From Isohypsibius dastychi (Eukaryota; Tardigrada; Eutardigrada; Parachela; Isohypsibiidae): a stretch of DNA of 30,328 nucleotides. Location of the stretch: contig JAQIWT010000168.1 in the NCBI GenBank assembly GCA_034696485.1, positions 1 through 30,328 on the forward strand. Reading direction: 5' to 3'. A program made the position numbers and the translations under genes. Shown piece after piece: positions 1 through 10,080 of this stretch. Position 1 is the stretch's first letter. Every line of letters begins with the position of its first letter. The notes beneath the pieces were generated by a model. The model ran no database searches. It was not told the DNA's origin and was given only the letters and a program-made list of their open reading frames with translations.

Positions 1-1688
1 ATATTTGTCGTGGATTGCTCAGGCTCAATGCAAGATCAAAACAAAATTGATGATGCGAGAACAGCTATGCAGATATTCCTCCGTAGTCTGCCAGACGGGT
101 CATATTTCAACTTTTACAAATTCGGCTCCACGTGAGTGACCAGTTTCTTTCAGGTCAACCATTTTTTCAACAGATTTATGTTTGCAGGTTCACGTCGTTG
201 TTCCCAGAAAGCGTCCCGTACAACGAAAGCACTTTCGAGCAGGCGAAAAAATACGCAGCTGACGCGGAAGCTGATATGGGAGGGACTGAAATTCTGGAAG
301 CTCTGAAAGATATCTACTCGAAGAAGCCAGTGCCAGAATATAGTCGACAGATTTTTGTCTTAACGGACGGTGAAGTGACCAACACTGATGAAGTCATCAG
401 CCTTGTTCGTTCAAACTCGGCGAAATCTCGAGTCTTTGCATTTGGTCTGGGCCTCTCACCAAGCCGTTCTCTTGTCAACGGCATCGCAATGGCCGGGAAT
501 GGAAAGGCCGAGTTCATTAAACACGGAGAAGAGCTCGCTGACAAAATTGGTCGCCATTTGCGTCGCGCTTTGCAGCCAGCTGTTGTTGACGCATCAATTT
601 CGTGGGTGGGAGTCAAAGATATTCAGCAAGTCCCGACCAGCCTGCCTCCTGTATTCTACGGAGATCGGCAACTCGTCTATGCACTGTTCGAGCGTGATCC
701 ATCCGGTGGCTCAGCTGTTGCAGTCAAACTTCAAATTGGATCAGATTCGAAAACCAAGCGCGCAGAGTTCAATCTGGATGCTGCTGTAAAGTCCAAGGAT
801 GACCTTTACATCAGCAAACTCGCCGCAAAAGCATTGATCAAGGAGATCGAAATCAATGCAACTGCACCCCCTCGTTCAACAGGTGGTTCATCCCAGACCC
901 GAGCTCAAAACATTCCCGCCACGCTGGAGGGTGCCAAGAAGGACAACATGGAGAGAATCACCAACATCTCACTAACCTTCGGAGTCATGTCAAAATTCGT
1001 CTCGCTTCTAGCCGTTGAGAAACGCAATGTCACCAGCAACAAAACGATGGAATTGAGAGAGATCCCTGTTCAGCTGGCTGGAAATCCTACTTCATCAGTC
1101 TGGATGAACTCTCCGCCATCAATTTCAATGTTCGCACCAATGCCTTCACCGGGCCGCTTCACAGGAGGGGGATTGAGTGCGGCAAGTGGAATGGCGATGA
1201 TGAACTCAGTTCTTTCATCAGCCGCTGGTTCTTTTGGTAGTGCAGGGTTTGGGGGTATCGTAGGAGGCTCGGTCAGGCCAAGGCCACCAGCAACACCAAG
1301 AGGACCTCCCCTATCACAGGTGTTTGCAGACAAATCCGCTGAATCAGACGCCGAGACGATTCAAACAACGACACCACGGAATAACAAGACGCTGCTCAAC
1401 GACATTCTGGCGTTGCAAAATTGGGATGGAAGCTGGTCTTTGAATGCCGACTTGATCAAGCTCATCCCAGCAGCTGTTGATCTTATGAAAACCCTCGGAA
1501 TGACTGGACAGACCGCAGATGAGAAAGCAGTCACAACCTTGTTCGTGGCAACATTTATCGAGAAACGATTCGCTGACCAGCCAAATACTTGGGATGCTAT
1601 TGTTCACAAAGCCAACGAATTTGTCGCAAAAGCGCTGTCTGACAGCGTCAAGGCAGAGGTTTTGAAGAAAATACAAGCTATTCTTTAG
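1..1688 (+). CDS. Secreted VIT/VWA-domain protein, paralog 1 (5' partial)
   Basis: The 3' part of a von Willebrand factor A protein of the ITIH/VWA5A type. Two exons are visible: 1-131 (frame 1, entering from outside the window) and 188-1688, split by a 56-base intron (132-187, GT..AG, phase 2), giving 543 residues. The VWA fold starts with DCSGSM, the MIDAS metal site DxSxS. GGTEIL and LTDGEV follow and supply the MIDAS threonine and aspartate, so metal binding looks intact. After the VWA and a beta-rich region comes a linker rich in Gly, Ser, Met and Pro (about residues 355-430 of the visible part), then a C-terminal module with [15 protein letters not shown], like the C-termini of VWA5A and PARP4. 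The VIT domain and signal peptide should lie upstream, as in the downstream paralog. It is probably an extracellular adhesion or matrix protein; the exact role is unknown. Confidence 0.9.
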
Positions 1689-2823
1689 TGAAGTTTTGTC
1701 GAAATGTCTGATTAGAGCATACCTGTGGTTTTAATCTTGGTTTTGTTTCTGACGGACAGCACCGCTTCGTGCTTCTCACATTCTACAAGGCAGTGATTGT
1801 GTTTGTTGTCGAAAAATTGGATGTCTATCACAAGCCAAAAGTGCTCTAGCTTGCTTGACCGTCTCATAAACTTATGAAATCTCGACCAATTAGCGAGGAA
1901 ACTTTTTTTGCAGACTGTACAGTAGCCTCCAGTAGTGAAGGTTTAAAACAGATACTTTCGTGATTTGAACAGTTGTTGGTTGCTACCTGAAACACCGAAG
2001 GTGCTGGACACAGAATGCATTCTCGACAGTTATTATGAATGACACGATCACGATCGCTAATGCAAGCTATTGTTAACCACGCGAGGGGGGGGGGAGGGGA
2101 TAAATCAAATTGAACTCCATTTTTGAACGAGCAGGCGCATTCGATCACTCAAACTTGCTTAGGTGTGGTGAGGCCGCGGGTGCGGTGCACTCTGTTTCGA
2201 TTTTGAATGTCGATTGATTGATTGATCTCTTGATTGATCTCTTCGGTATTTTGAATGAAAAATCAAAACCCCCATGTCTGACTGATGACGGGGAGTATTC
2301 GGAAGTAAATTTCGTTTCAATCAGTTTTTTACACCAAACTATGAATGAGAAACCCTGTAGTAAATGAACTGTCGCGTAACAGTAACAGCAATACAACAGT
2401 TCGTAAGATTCATCGTTTTACATGAGCTGGCTCTGTGCCATAACTTTTTGCATGCCATTTTCGTAGTTTTTGTTGTAGAATCTTCAGGAATCTTCATTGC
2501 CGCTAGGTTGTAGTCACGGGCTTTCGTGGTCGGTGAAGCTCTTATGCAAGAGAGTTCGTAGTTTGAGGTTTTGTGGTCATTATCTTTTGTAGTCGGTACG
2601 GGTATTCGTACTCCCTTGCCTACTTTCGTAGGTCGGAGAATCGTTTGGAATCCTGGAATTCTCGACTACGAGTAGTTCGACTACGAAACCTCTCGGAGCG
2701 TAGTAAGCCAACAGATGCGAGGTTAGAGCGAGTACGGGCTCGACCGCTGATGTTGGCAGTATCTGCTGAAACATCTCATACAATTATACCTCCAATGCTG
2801 CTGCCCAAAGAAATTCAAAAACA
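1689..2823. other. Spacer between paralog 1 and the GPCR 3' end
   Basis: I see no gene here. It holds the 3' flanks of two converging genes. A run of ten G sits at 2085-2094, a short GATT-rich tandem stretch at 2212-2242, and a cluster of CGTAG/CTACG/GTACG words on both strands from about 2460 to 2740. I found no clear AATAAA close to either stop codon. Confidence 0.6.
2460..2740. repeat. Cluster of CGTAG/CTACG motifs in both orientations
   Basis: The words TCGTAG, GTAGTCG, GTACG, CTACGAG and GACTACGA recur about eight times in 280 bases on both strands. An inverted pair around 2664-2690 reads CTACGAGTAGTTCGACTACG. The cluster could form hairpins or be a decayed satellite. I do not recognise it as a known element. 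Confidence 0.45.
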
Positions 2824-3807
2824 TCAGTTTAACCGAAACAGATCGTTAACTGCGCGGTGTATATCCGGCAAGCTACGGTGATACACGAAGGGATTGATGG
2901 CGCAGGTGGCGTATTGCAGGCATTTCACAATCAAAAACGCGTGGTGTTCCCAGAAATCCAACAACCCGGTCAAAAGGAAATATAAAGCGGCCGGGGTATA
3001 AAGCACCATCATCATGATCGCCAACCACGACAAGGTCAAGAACAGTTTCTTGTCGTTCTTTTCAGTATCCACCACTTTACCTGATTCAGTGACGTCGTTG
3101 GTGTTCGGTTCAGTGACCATGCTTGAAATCACTGATCTGGTAACCGCTTTAACACGATTCACCCTTTTTCTCTTTCGAAGCTTCAACATTATGGCCAGAT
3201 AGCTGATGACGATTCCGATCAATGGCAGGATGAAAAGGAGTAGTTCATACATAAGTGTATACATCGTTTGAGCGGGTCCGTTGTACATGCAAATGTTCGG
3301 TTCAAGCGGGTAATGCACTCTGTCGATAATTGTGTACGGTAGAACGATAATTTGGATGGACATCCATTTTGTCAGGCAGACCAGAAAGGTCACTTTTGAG
3401 GAACGGTTGTTACGGTACATTATTGGCCAAAAAAGCGACCATGCACGGTCCAGACTGATTAACAGAACCCCGAAAACGCTTGCTGAGGCAAAGTTGAGAT
3501 TTTCGTAAAGAGTGAAAGTGCACATTCCTGGGCTGAATGGGGTTATGGCAAATAGAATGTCCGTGATAAATGGGATCATAGCGAAAATTGCCATTCCAAA
3601 ATCTGCGATGGTGAGGTTCAGAAGAAGATAATTAAACGGCGTACGAATGCGTTTATCACGTACGAACACGATGATGATGACTAAGTTGAACGAGATTGTG
3701 ATGAGGGCAGTCAGAGCAACGAATGCTGAGGCAACCACAGCACCTGTATTCACGGTGTGATCAGTAAGGTTAGGAGCGGTCAGATTACCGGATACACTTG
3801 AATTCAT
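2824..3807 (-). CDS. Rhodopsin-family (class A) GPCR, intronless
   Basis: A complete single-exon seven-helix receptor of 327 residues. I take the ATG at 3807; the frame opens two codons earlier only at a TTG. The N-terminus has three N-glycosylation sites (NSS, NLT, NLT). Helix 2 carries NLTIAD with the conserved Asp2.50. The helix 3 Cys (PGMC) can pair with a second-loop Cys (NICMY). Helix 3 ends in LDRAW, where the usual DRY has Ala for Tyr. Helix 6 has LYTP in place of CWxP, and helix 7 ends in NPFVY, matching NPxxY. Position 3.32 appears to be Asn (CTFTLYEN), not the Asp expected of amine receptors, so an amine ligand is not supported. The third loop is basic (KLRKRKRVNRVK), a usual G-protein contact. 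It is an orphan receptor, probably from a lineage-expanded set, lying between two VWA paralogs on the opposite strand. Confidence 0.92.
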   Translation of the reverse strand: MNSSVSGNLTAPNLTDHTVNTGAVVASAFVALTALITISFNLVIIIVFVRDKRIRTPFNYLLLNLTIADFGMAIFAMIPFITDILFAITPFSPGMCTFTLYENLNFASASVFGVLLISLDRAWSLFWPIMYRNNRSSKVTFLVCLTKWMSIQIIVLPYTIIDRVHYPLEPNICMYNGPAQTMYTLMYELLLFILPLIGIVISYLAIMLKLRKRKRVNRVKAVTRSVISSMVTEPNTNDVTESGKVVDTEKNDKKLFLTLSWLAIMMMVLYTPAALYFLLTGLLDFWEHHAFLIVKCLQYATCAINPFVYHRSLPDIHRAVNDLFRLN

Positions 3808-5059
3808 GATCAAAACTCAATGAAATTCTCTTCGGAATGAAGTCTATGTAAACCGGTGAGTTTCTTGAACGATGTAAATTCAACTTCTGTCTACGCAGGT
3901 GTCTGTTGTACGCTTTTATTTGCAGAAGCTAGTTGGTTGCTCAACCCCCCATATATGACAGACTAAATTGATTAAGATGTGGACCATAAATTTCTCGGAA
4001 TCGAAATGAGCAGTCTGAGCACGAATTGGTCAACGGTTCGATTCACTCTGATTCGATTTTCGGTGTGGATTAATCTAATCAAGATTCGATTGACCTTGGT
4101 TTTATTTTGACGGGTAAGCCGATTATTCAGGATGCAGTTGAAGATGAAATGGAAGCAGTGTTCGATCCAATGTTTTTCAATTTTGAATCAATTCTTTTCG
4201 ACTGAATGACCACGATTCTGTCTTTAATCAAATCAGAATTGGAACGTGATCAGGGAGCGGATCTGATCGTTTAGATTACTTTCTTGCAGCGGTTGAAGAA
4301 TAATAAGAACGTCTGGCAAAAACCGTTGAAACTGGAAATGTCATTCCGAAACATGTTTCAAAAAGCTTATATGACATTACATACATACACGCATGTTATG
4401 TACGTGCATAACATACATAACATTTATAATTAGATTCTAGCTTCGGTTTGCAACCAAGTAACCCGAGCAGCTCATTTGAAAACTTAGTTCAGTTTTCTTT
4501 TCATTCCCAAACGAAGGTTCTCAGTCTCATCATCCAGCTGCTGCTTTTTGGCATCGTGGCAAAACGAAGATTTCTACCCAATATTTTCGTGAAGGAATCA
4601 AAAGCTCTGAAATGTTTTCGGAAAATTGGAAGGATAGAGATATCGCCAGTTTGGTCTTTTGGTGCTCTCAACGAAACTTTTGATATCTTCGCCCGGTATT
4701 TATTACTGTCGGACCAGGTCGTGGAGAGCGGTACTTCTACAAGAGAAATGACCCCCCCCCCCGTGTCCTACAATTTGTTAAAATTTGTTCTAAACTTGAT
4801 GTCACGCTTGAGGTTTTTCGTCGCATATAGCTAATGCTGCAGGCGAGGTTTTCTGCGTCTTCTTTCGTCATTGCACCGCTCGGAAACAACAATCGCAGAA
4901 CGCCAGATAAACACCGGTTTGTCAGATCGGGTTTACACACTTTGCTTATGAAGTCAATCAGTCTTTTCACTTAGGAAATTCGGCCTTGAATGCTTCATGT
5001 GCGTTGTTGGTAAATTGATAATTCAGCTTACTTCCTAAATCTGGTCTTTGGCGCTGAAA
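3808..5059. other. Spacer upstream of the GPCR and of VWA paralog 2
   Basis: A divergent intergenic region that should hold the promoters of the minus-strand GPCR and the plus-strand VWA gene. I could not pick a convincing TATA box. It contains a palindrome at 4393-4414 and a run of eleven C at 4752-4762. The open frames inside it (for example 4448-4834) show no protein signal. Confidence 0.55.
4393..4414. repeat. 22-base near-palindrome in a CATA-rich tract
   Basis: ATGTTATG and CATAACAT arms flank a TACGTG centre, inside a short ACATACATA-rich stretch (about 4376-4425). It could be a dyad binding site or just a cruciform-prone microsatellite. It lies about 590 bases upstream of the GPCR ATG and 650 upstream of the VWA gene. 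Confidence 0.5.
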
Positions 5060-7627
5060 ATGCGTGTCCCTTGGGTAATCTGGTCCACGGCGTTTCTAAC
5101 CATCCATCTAACCCTGGTAGCTGGAAGTTCTTTCATCTCTGGAAGCTTTGTCGGGCTGCTGGTAAAGGAGAAAAATACACCAGTTCCGCTTAAATCTGTC
5201 AACTACGACGTTCAAGTCCGCTCCTTCGCCAGCCGGATCACTATTCAACAAGTTTACAAGAATGAGGAGACCACGGACCTGGAATGTGTCTACGGGTTTC
5301 CTATCAATGATCAGGCTAGCGTAGTTGGGTTCACTGTTTCTATCGACGATCGGTAAGTTCATCAACAGTACATGATTGCTCGAAATCAGTCAATTTTCCC
5401 AAAAAACTCCCTCATAATATTCAATGTGTCTCACCGGTTTTGTACAACGTTAGATTAATTGAGAGCCAATTCAAGAAGAAGGAGGAAGCTTTAAAGGAAT
5501 ATGACGAAGCTCTCAAGAAAGGAGAAGGAGCTTATTTACTAGACCAAGCTGATCGAAGCGATGATACGTATATCCTGAGTGTCGGTCGGCTTCCACCTGG
5601 GAAAGAATGTCTAATCTCAATCGCCTACGTCTCAACTTTGGAATCCGTGAATGAAACAACCCTTCGACTTGTTATTCCAACCTCCCTCTATCCACGCTAC
5701 AATCCAACCCCTGAAACTACCAAAGAACAAGTGGCGCCGCCTGATGTATTTGCATCACAAGTTCCCTATACGTCCAGCTTGAATGCATCAATCACTACAT
5801 TCAACAAAATCAAGTCAGTTTCGTCACCAACTCATCCCGTCGCTGTCCGCATTCTAAATGACACTCAAGTTGGGGTGACCTTTGGAGCAAAGCAGCCATT
5901 GGATAAAGACCTCTTCCTGGATATTGAAGTGAACAGCAATCCGGAGCAACATGTGGAAGTTGAAGAGTATGCACCAGGAAAGTATGCGGCCATGTATTCG
6001 TATGTCCCGCATTCCGAAGGAGAGAGAAAAAAGCGAGTGAATACGGAAATCATCTTCGTTGTTGACTGCTCGGGGTCAATGCAAGACCAGAACAAGATTG
6101 ATGACGCGAAGACAGCCATGCAGCTGTTCCTTCGTAGCCTCCCAGAAGAATCGTTCTTCAACTTTTACAAGTTCGGATCAACGTGAGATCATAAATCTAC
6201 TTTAACTGGTGCTTTAGAAATACGTTCTACATTCCAGGTTCACATCGCTGTTTCCGGAGAGCGTGCCATACAACAAAACGACTTTCAACTTGGCCCAAAA
6301 ATATGCAATTGACGTGAGCGCTGATATGGGAGGGACCGAAATTCTAGGGGCTCTGCAGGATATCTACTCGAAGAAGCCAGTGCCAGAATACAGTCGACAA
6401 ATTTTCGTCTTGACCGACGGTGAAGTGACAAACACCGACGAAGTCATCAGCCTTGTTCGTTCAAACTCGGCTAAATCTCGCGTCTTTGCATTTGGTCTGG
6501 GTCTCTCACCAAGCCGTTCTCTCGTCAACGGCATCGCGATGGCAGGCAACGGAAAGACAGAGTTCATCAAACACGGAGAAGAGCTCTCTGACAAAATCGG
6601 TCGCCATTTGCGTCGCGCTCTGCAGCCAGCCGTCACTGACGCTGCGATCTCGTGGGTTGGCGTCAGAAACGTCCAGCAAGTTCCCAGCAGCCTACCACCT
6701 GTATTCTATGGAGATCGTCAACTGGTCTATTCACTGTTCGAGCGTGACCCATCCAGAGGCTCAGATGTTGCGGTCAAACTTCAAATCGGTTCAGACTCAA
6801 AATCTAAGCGTGCTGATTTCGATTTAAATGATGCTGTTAAATCCGAGGGTGACCTTTTCATCAGCAAACTGGCCGCCAAAGCACTCATCAAAGAAATTGA
6901 AATTAACGCAACAGCGCCTCCTCGACCAACAGGGGGCTCAACTCAAACACGAGCTCAAAACATTCCCGCCAAACTCGAGGGTGCCGAGAAAGACAACAAG
7001 GAACGAATCACAAATATATCGCTTACCTTTGGAGTCATGTCAAAATACGTTTCGCTTCTAGCCATTGAGAAACGGAATGTTTCAAGCAATTCAACCATGG
7101 AGCTCAGAGAAATACCTGTTCAACTAGCTGGGTCAGATACCTCATCTGATGTCATGAACTTCCCTTATGCCGCTATCTCCGGAGGTAGTAATAAGTTCGC
7201 GGTGGCGATGGATTCTTTTGCAGAAGAAGAGGAGGAGGAAAGTGCGCCAATACCTACAAGAACTTCTCTCAGTGGCCGTCCACAGGTTCAACTTACCACG
7301 ACCGCACCATCCATGCCAAGTAACAGGACATTGCTGAATGACATTCTGGCCCTTCAGTCCTTTGATGGAAGTTGGAAGTTGGACGACGAGTTGATTAGGT
7401 TGATTCCCGCAGCAAATCAACTTTCCGAGAAATTTGGGTCGAACCTAGCACCTGTGGATGACGCTGTGACGACTCTCTTCGTGACTACTTTCATCCAGAA
7501 GAGATTCCCGGGTCAATCCGATACATGGAGCACCATTGTTCAGAAAGGTGTTGACTTTGTCCAGAAAACGCTATCAGACAGCGTTCGAGAAGCAAGTTTG
7601 AAGAAGATCCAAACTATTTCTTTTTGA
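5060..7627 (+). CDS. Secreted VIT/VWA-domain protein, paralog 2 (complete)
   Basis: Three exons, 5060-5352, 5454-6182 and 6238-7627, join in phase (both introns phase 2; 101 and 55 bases) to give 803 residues. The first ATG, at 5060, begins a signal peptide (hydrophobic to about residue 23, ending LVAGS). A VIT domain follows (about 30-160; VYGFPIND and LPPGKECLISIAYV are characteristic). The VWA domain starts near residue 298 with MIDAS residues D302, S304, S306, T374 and D401 all present. A linker with an acidic run (EEEEEE near 7215-7240) precedes the C-terminal [15 protein letters not shown] module shared with VWA5A and PARP4. Domain order matches inter-alpha-trypsin inhibitor heavy chains, but no ITIH C-terminal processing site is obvious. 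The upstream paralog shares the second intron position and phase. It is likely extracellular; the ligand is unknown. Confidence 0.93.
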
Positions 7628-7930
7628 AATGTAGAATCGATTGTTTTGCTTTATATTTTACTGACTACGAAAGTTTTACCGAGACAAAAATTAACCGAAA
7701 ACTACAGAAATCACTACAGAAATCAAATTCTGCACTTCTTGTTTGTGATGAAAAAAAAAGAAATGGCACCAAAAAAAAGCCATTTCAAGCTCTAAAAGGT
7801 CATCTTTCTTCACAAATCTGCCATTTTCTGTGGCTCACTGGGTCATTCATAAGCAGCAGCAGGTGTGGAACAAGTGGTCATATCTCTCATGCGCACGAGG
7901 GTAATATACAATTCTGATATCAGTCATTTA
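7628..7930. other. 3' flank of VWA paralog 2
   Basis: AT-rich, A-run-rich sequence with no gene. An 8-base inverted repeat (AAATGGC... and ...GCCATTT, about 7762-7786) could form a hairpin. The open frame 7624-7917 starts inside the stop codon context of the VWA gene and shows no protein signal. Confidence 0.45.
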
Positions 7931-8150
7931 CAGTGTCATCGAGTTCTATGTTTTCATATTCAAACAATGGGAGCTTGATTGGGGAGATTTAATTATAATG
8001 ACAAAATGCGTTCATGGTTCAAACGAGTGGAAAGGGAAGAGGAATTGGTTGACATTTGGTAGCTTATAATGGACTCTAATGATTACACTTCCACAACTGC
8101 TCTTTTCAAATTAACACTTTGTTATCTCTGGTTCACTAATGCCTCCCGTG
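7931..8150 (+). repeat. Dispersed repeat block alpha, left copy
   Basis: About 220 bases that recur in reverse complement at 23055-23285. Shared stretches include CTTCCACAACTGCTCTTTTC and TTAACACTTTGTTATCTCTG. Scattered substitutions and small indels separate the copies. I see no convincing protein in either direction. Confidence 0.8.
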
Positions 8151-8639
8151 GGTAAGCAACGGACAATAACGAGCATGAGGATGATTCTAAATCGTAAAAT
8201 GTATCGATAAAACGATGTCTGTTAATATTTTGCTACGGCCTCATTTCGAATATGGGCTTCATTCCTGGTAGTCAAATATGGGCCTTATTTCGATATTGTA
8301 TTGCATTGTTGATTTCTGTCGATTGGTTGCGTGGGCCCAACGCGGGTTGGTTTGAAGATTCATAATGATAATCGTGTCATTTACTTATTATCTGTCCACA
8401 CTGTTGGATTAGGAAGAGAAATAAAAATTACGATAATTGTGAACTGTATGAAGAGTGATAGCTTAAAACAGATGTCGAGGAGCGGACACCATTTAGGGCC
8501 ACAGTAGTTTCACGTGATATATGCTGTCATCCATTTTGTCTAGTGTGGCAGCAATATTCACTGGGTTTACTTTTGAGGCACTTTTTACGGATGATTTTTC
8601 GTGATAATTCAACGCTTAGATATTTCTCACATTAATCAT

Positions 8640-9000
8640 CTTGGAGACGGAAATCTAACCGTTACACTTCCCACGGGAAAAGCAATTCAAATTGGGAGCT
8701 TACAACGGCCGCTACGTATTCTCAATTTCTCACACTCGAGTTTGAAAAGGTGAAGCGGTAGTGCAGTTATTTAGGATTAACTTATATGGTTTAACTGCTG
8801 ATTGATTTGAAAAATGGCAGGTGCAAAATATGATTCTGGGATTCGCTTCTCATTTTCCCTTTCACTTTAAACCGTGATTCTTATGAAAAGATGTCACACA
8901 ACAGGACACCTACACATTAAAAGGCGACATTTGGTGGCTTATCAATTATTTCATTCTGATGATTGCACTTGATCCCCATTAAACAAAAAGCTTGCTAGCT
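8640..9000 (+). repeat. Dispersed repeat block beta, left copy (diverged)
   Basis: Recurs in reverse complement at about 20630-20990, clearest at the CCCCATTAAACAAAAAGC end and around the GGCCGC and CTTCCCAC words. It is more diverged than the alpha or core blocks. Confidence 0.6.
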
Positions 9001-9249
9001 TTGTTCACGTGCGGTGAATGATATGGCATTGTAGTATCACTTCGAAAAACAGGTCGTTATTCCTCTCTAGTCATTCGTACAGTTAATCTTAATACGAAAA
9101 CAACCGAAGTACATTCATGAATTCTTGACGAATTTCTGTTTCCACGACATCTATTCGCAAACCGTGAGAACCCTAAGTGATTCCTGGTATTACTGATCCT
9201 TTCTGTCGCACGATTCAGAAACTCTTGCTCTGCAACAGGAGTTCCTGGG

Positions 9250-10080
9250 TATTCATATTTAGAGCTCCCGTATTCTGAACTGTCTGACGGTTATGATAAT
9301 ATCTTGTCACCCTAATAATCGGACGTGGATCACAAGTCAACGAACCTCATAACGGTCAACCACAAACGGAAAGACACGTGGCGGGAAGAAATAACATTAA
9401 TTGATGTCCGATGATAAACTCACCACGATATCAATTGAAGGATTAATTCGTGATAATTTATGAAGTAGGACACGTGACCTTTATGACAGGTATAAAGACA
9501 CATCCAGTCCGTAATCCCCGCATGAGTACGAGGAGAATTGATCTTATCCGTGAGAAATTCAGCTTCATCCATCTGGGTGGTCATAGTAATTTACTAATCC
9601 GGTGAACATTATGTAAAGCATACCTTGTTGAGAACCGACTTTTCCCACTCGGTGGAAGGAATAACACATTCATCCATTTTCCGCCAAACAGGAGAATACA
9701 AATGAAATCCATCCAGATCAATCACTTTGTGTTTCCGGATGTTACAATTAGCCACGCAAACCGCCGTTTTATTCAATCATGTTTCAGGTAGAGTCTATTC
9801 ATTTTCGAGTCAAAACGGAGTTATTGCGGATGGAGTGGTTTACAGTTTTCAATTGGCCGCCGTTCGTCATTACTCTTTTTCGTGAGATTGCCCGACTGTC
9901 CCAAGAACAGCGAATCAATAAAGGAAAATTTTCTGCTTGGATAGAATAATAATTACATTTCTGCGATCAAGATATTATTCAACTCGTCTATTAATCATTT
10001 TTGTAACGAGTCACTTGGTTAGCCGCACGTGCTGGGCGCTTGTTGCCCATTTAATTTCCGTGCCTAATTTTCACTAACTT
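9250..10080 (-). repeat. Dispersed repeat copy A, with coding core on the minus strand
   Basis: This copy matches 21920-22870 in reverse complement (copy C) and 17212-17600 in the same orientation (copy B). Conservation peaks over a core of about 97 bases (9690-9787), where A differs from B or C at only about two positions each; the flanks are clearly more diverged. The core is the exon described separately. Beyond about 9300 the match to copy C fades. Confidence 0.85.
9424..9767 (-). pseudogene. THAP-like zinc-finger coding core in repeat copy A (two exons)
   Basis: Read on the minus strand, 9767-9624 and 9572-9424 join across a 51-base GT..AG intron in phase 0 and stay open. The protein begins TAVCVANCNIRKHK, then DLDGFHLYS and STEWEKSVLNK; the second exon has MDEAEFLTDK and YTCHKGHVSYF, and ends at a GTGAGT donor (phase 2). 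A C-x3-C pair, FHLY and a Trp in similar order recall THAP zinc fingers (C-x2-4-C, FHxF, W, C-x2-H), but the spacing is stretched and the final C-x2-H is not clean. In-frame stops lie just upstream of the core with no AG acceptor, so I see no proper 5' end, and downstream exons were not found. It is either the remnant of a THAP-type gene or transposase, or a gene whose first exon I missed. Confidence 0.4.

Noticed and set aside
314-616. Antisense open frames in both VWA genes (also 6364-6636)
   Set aside because: They mirror each other only because the sense proteins are conserved.
2085-4762. Runs of ten G (2085-2094) and eleven C (4752-4762)
   Set aside because: Simple homopolymers in spacers, possibly assembly-sensitive; no function is implied.
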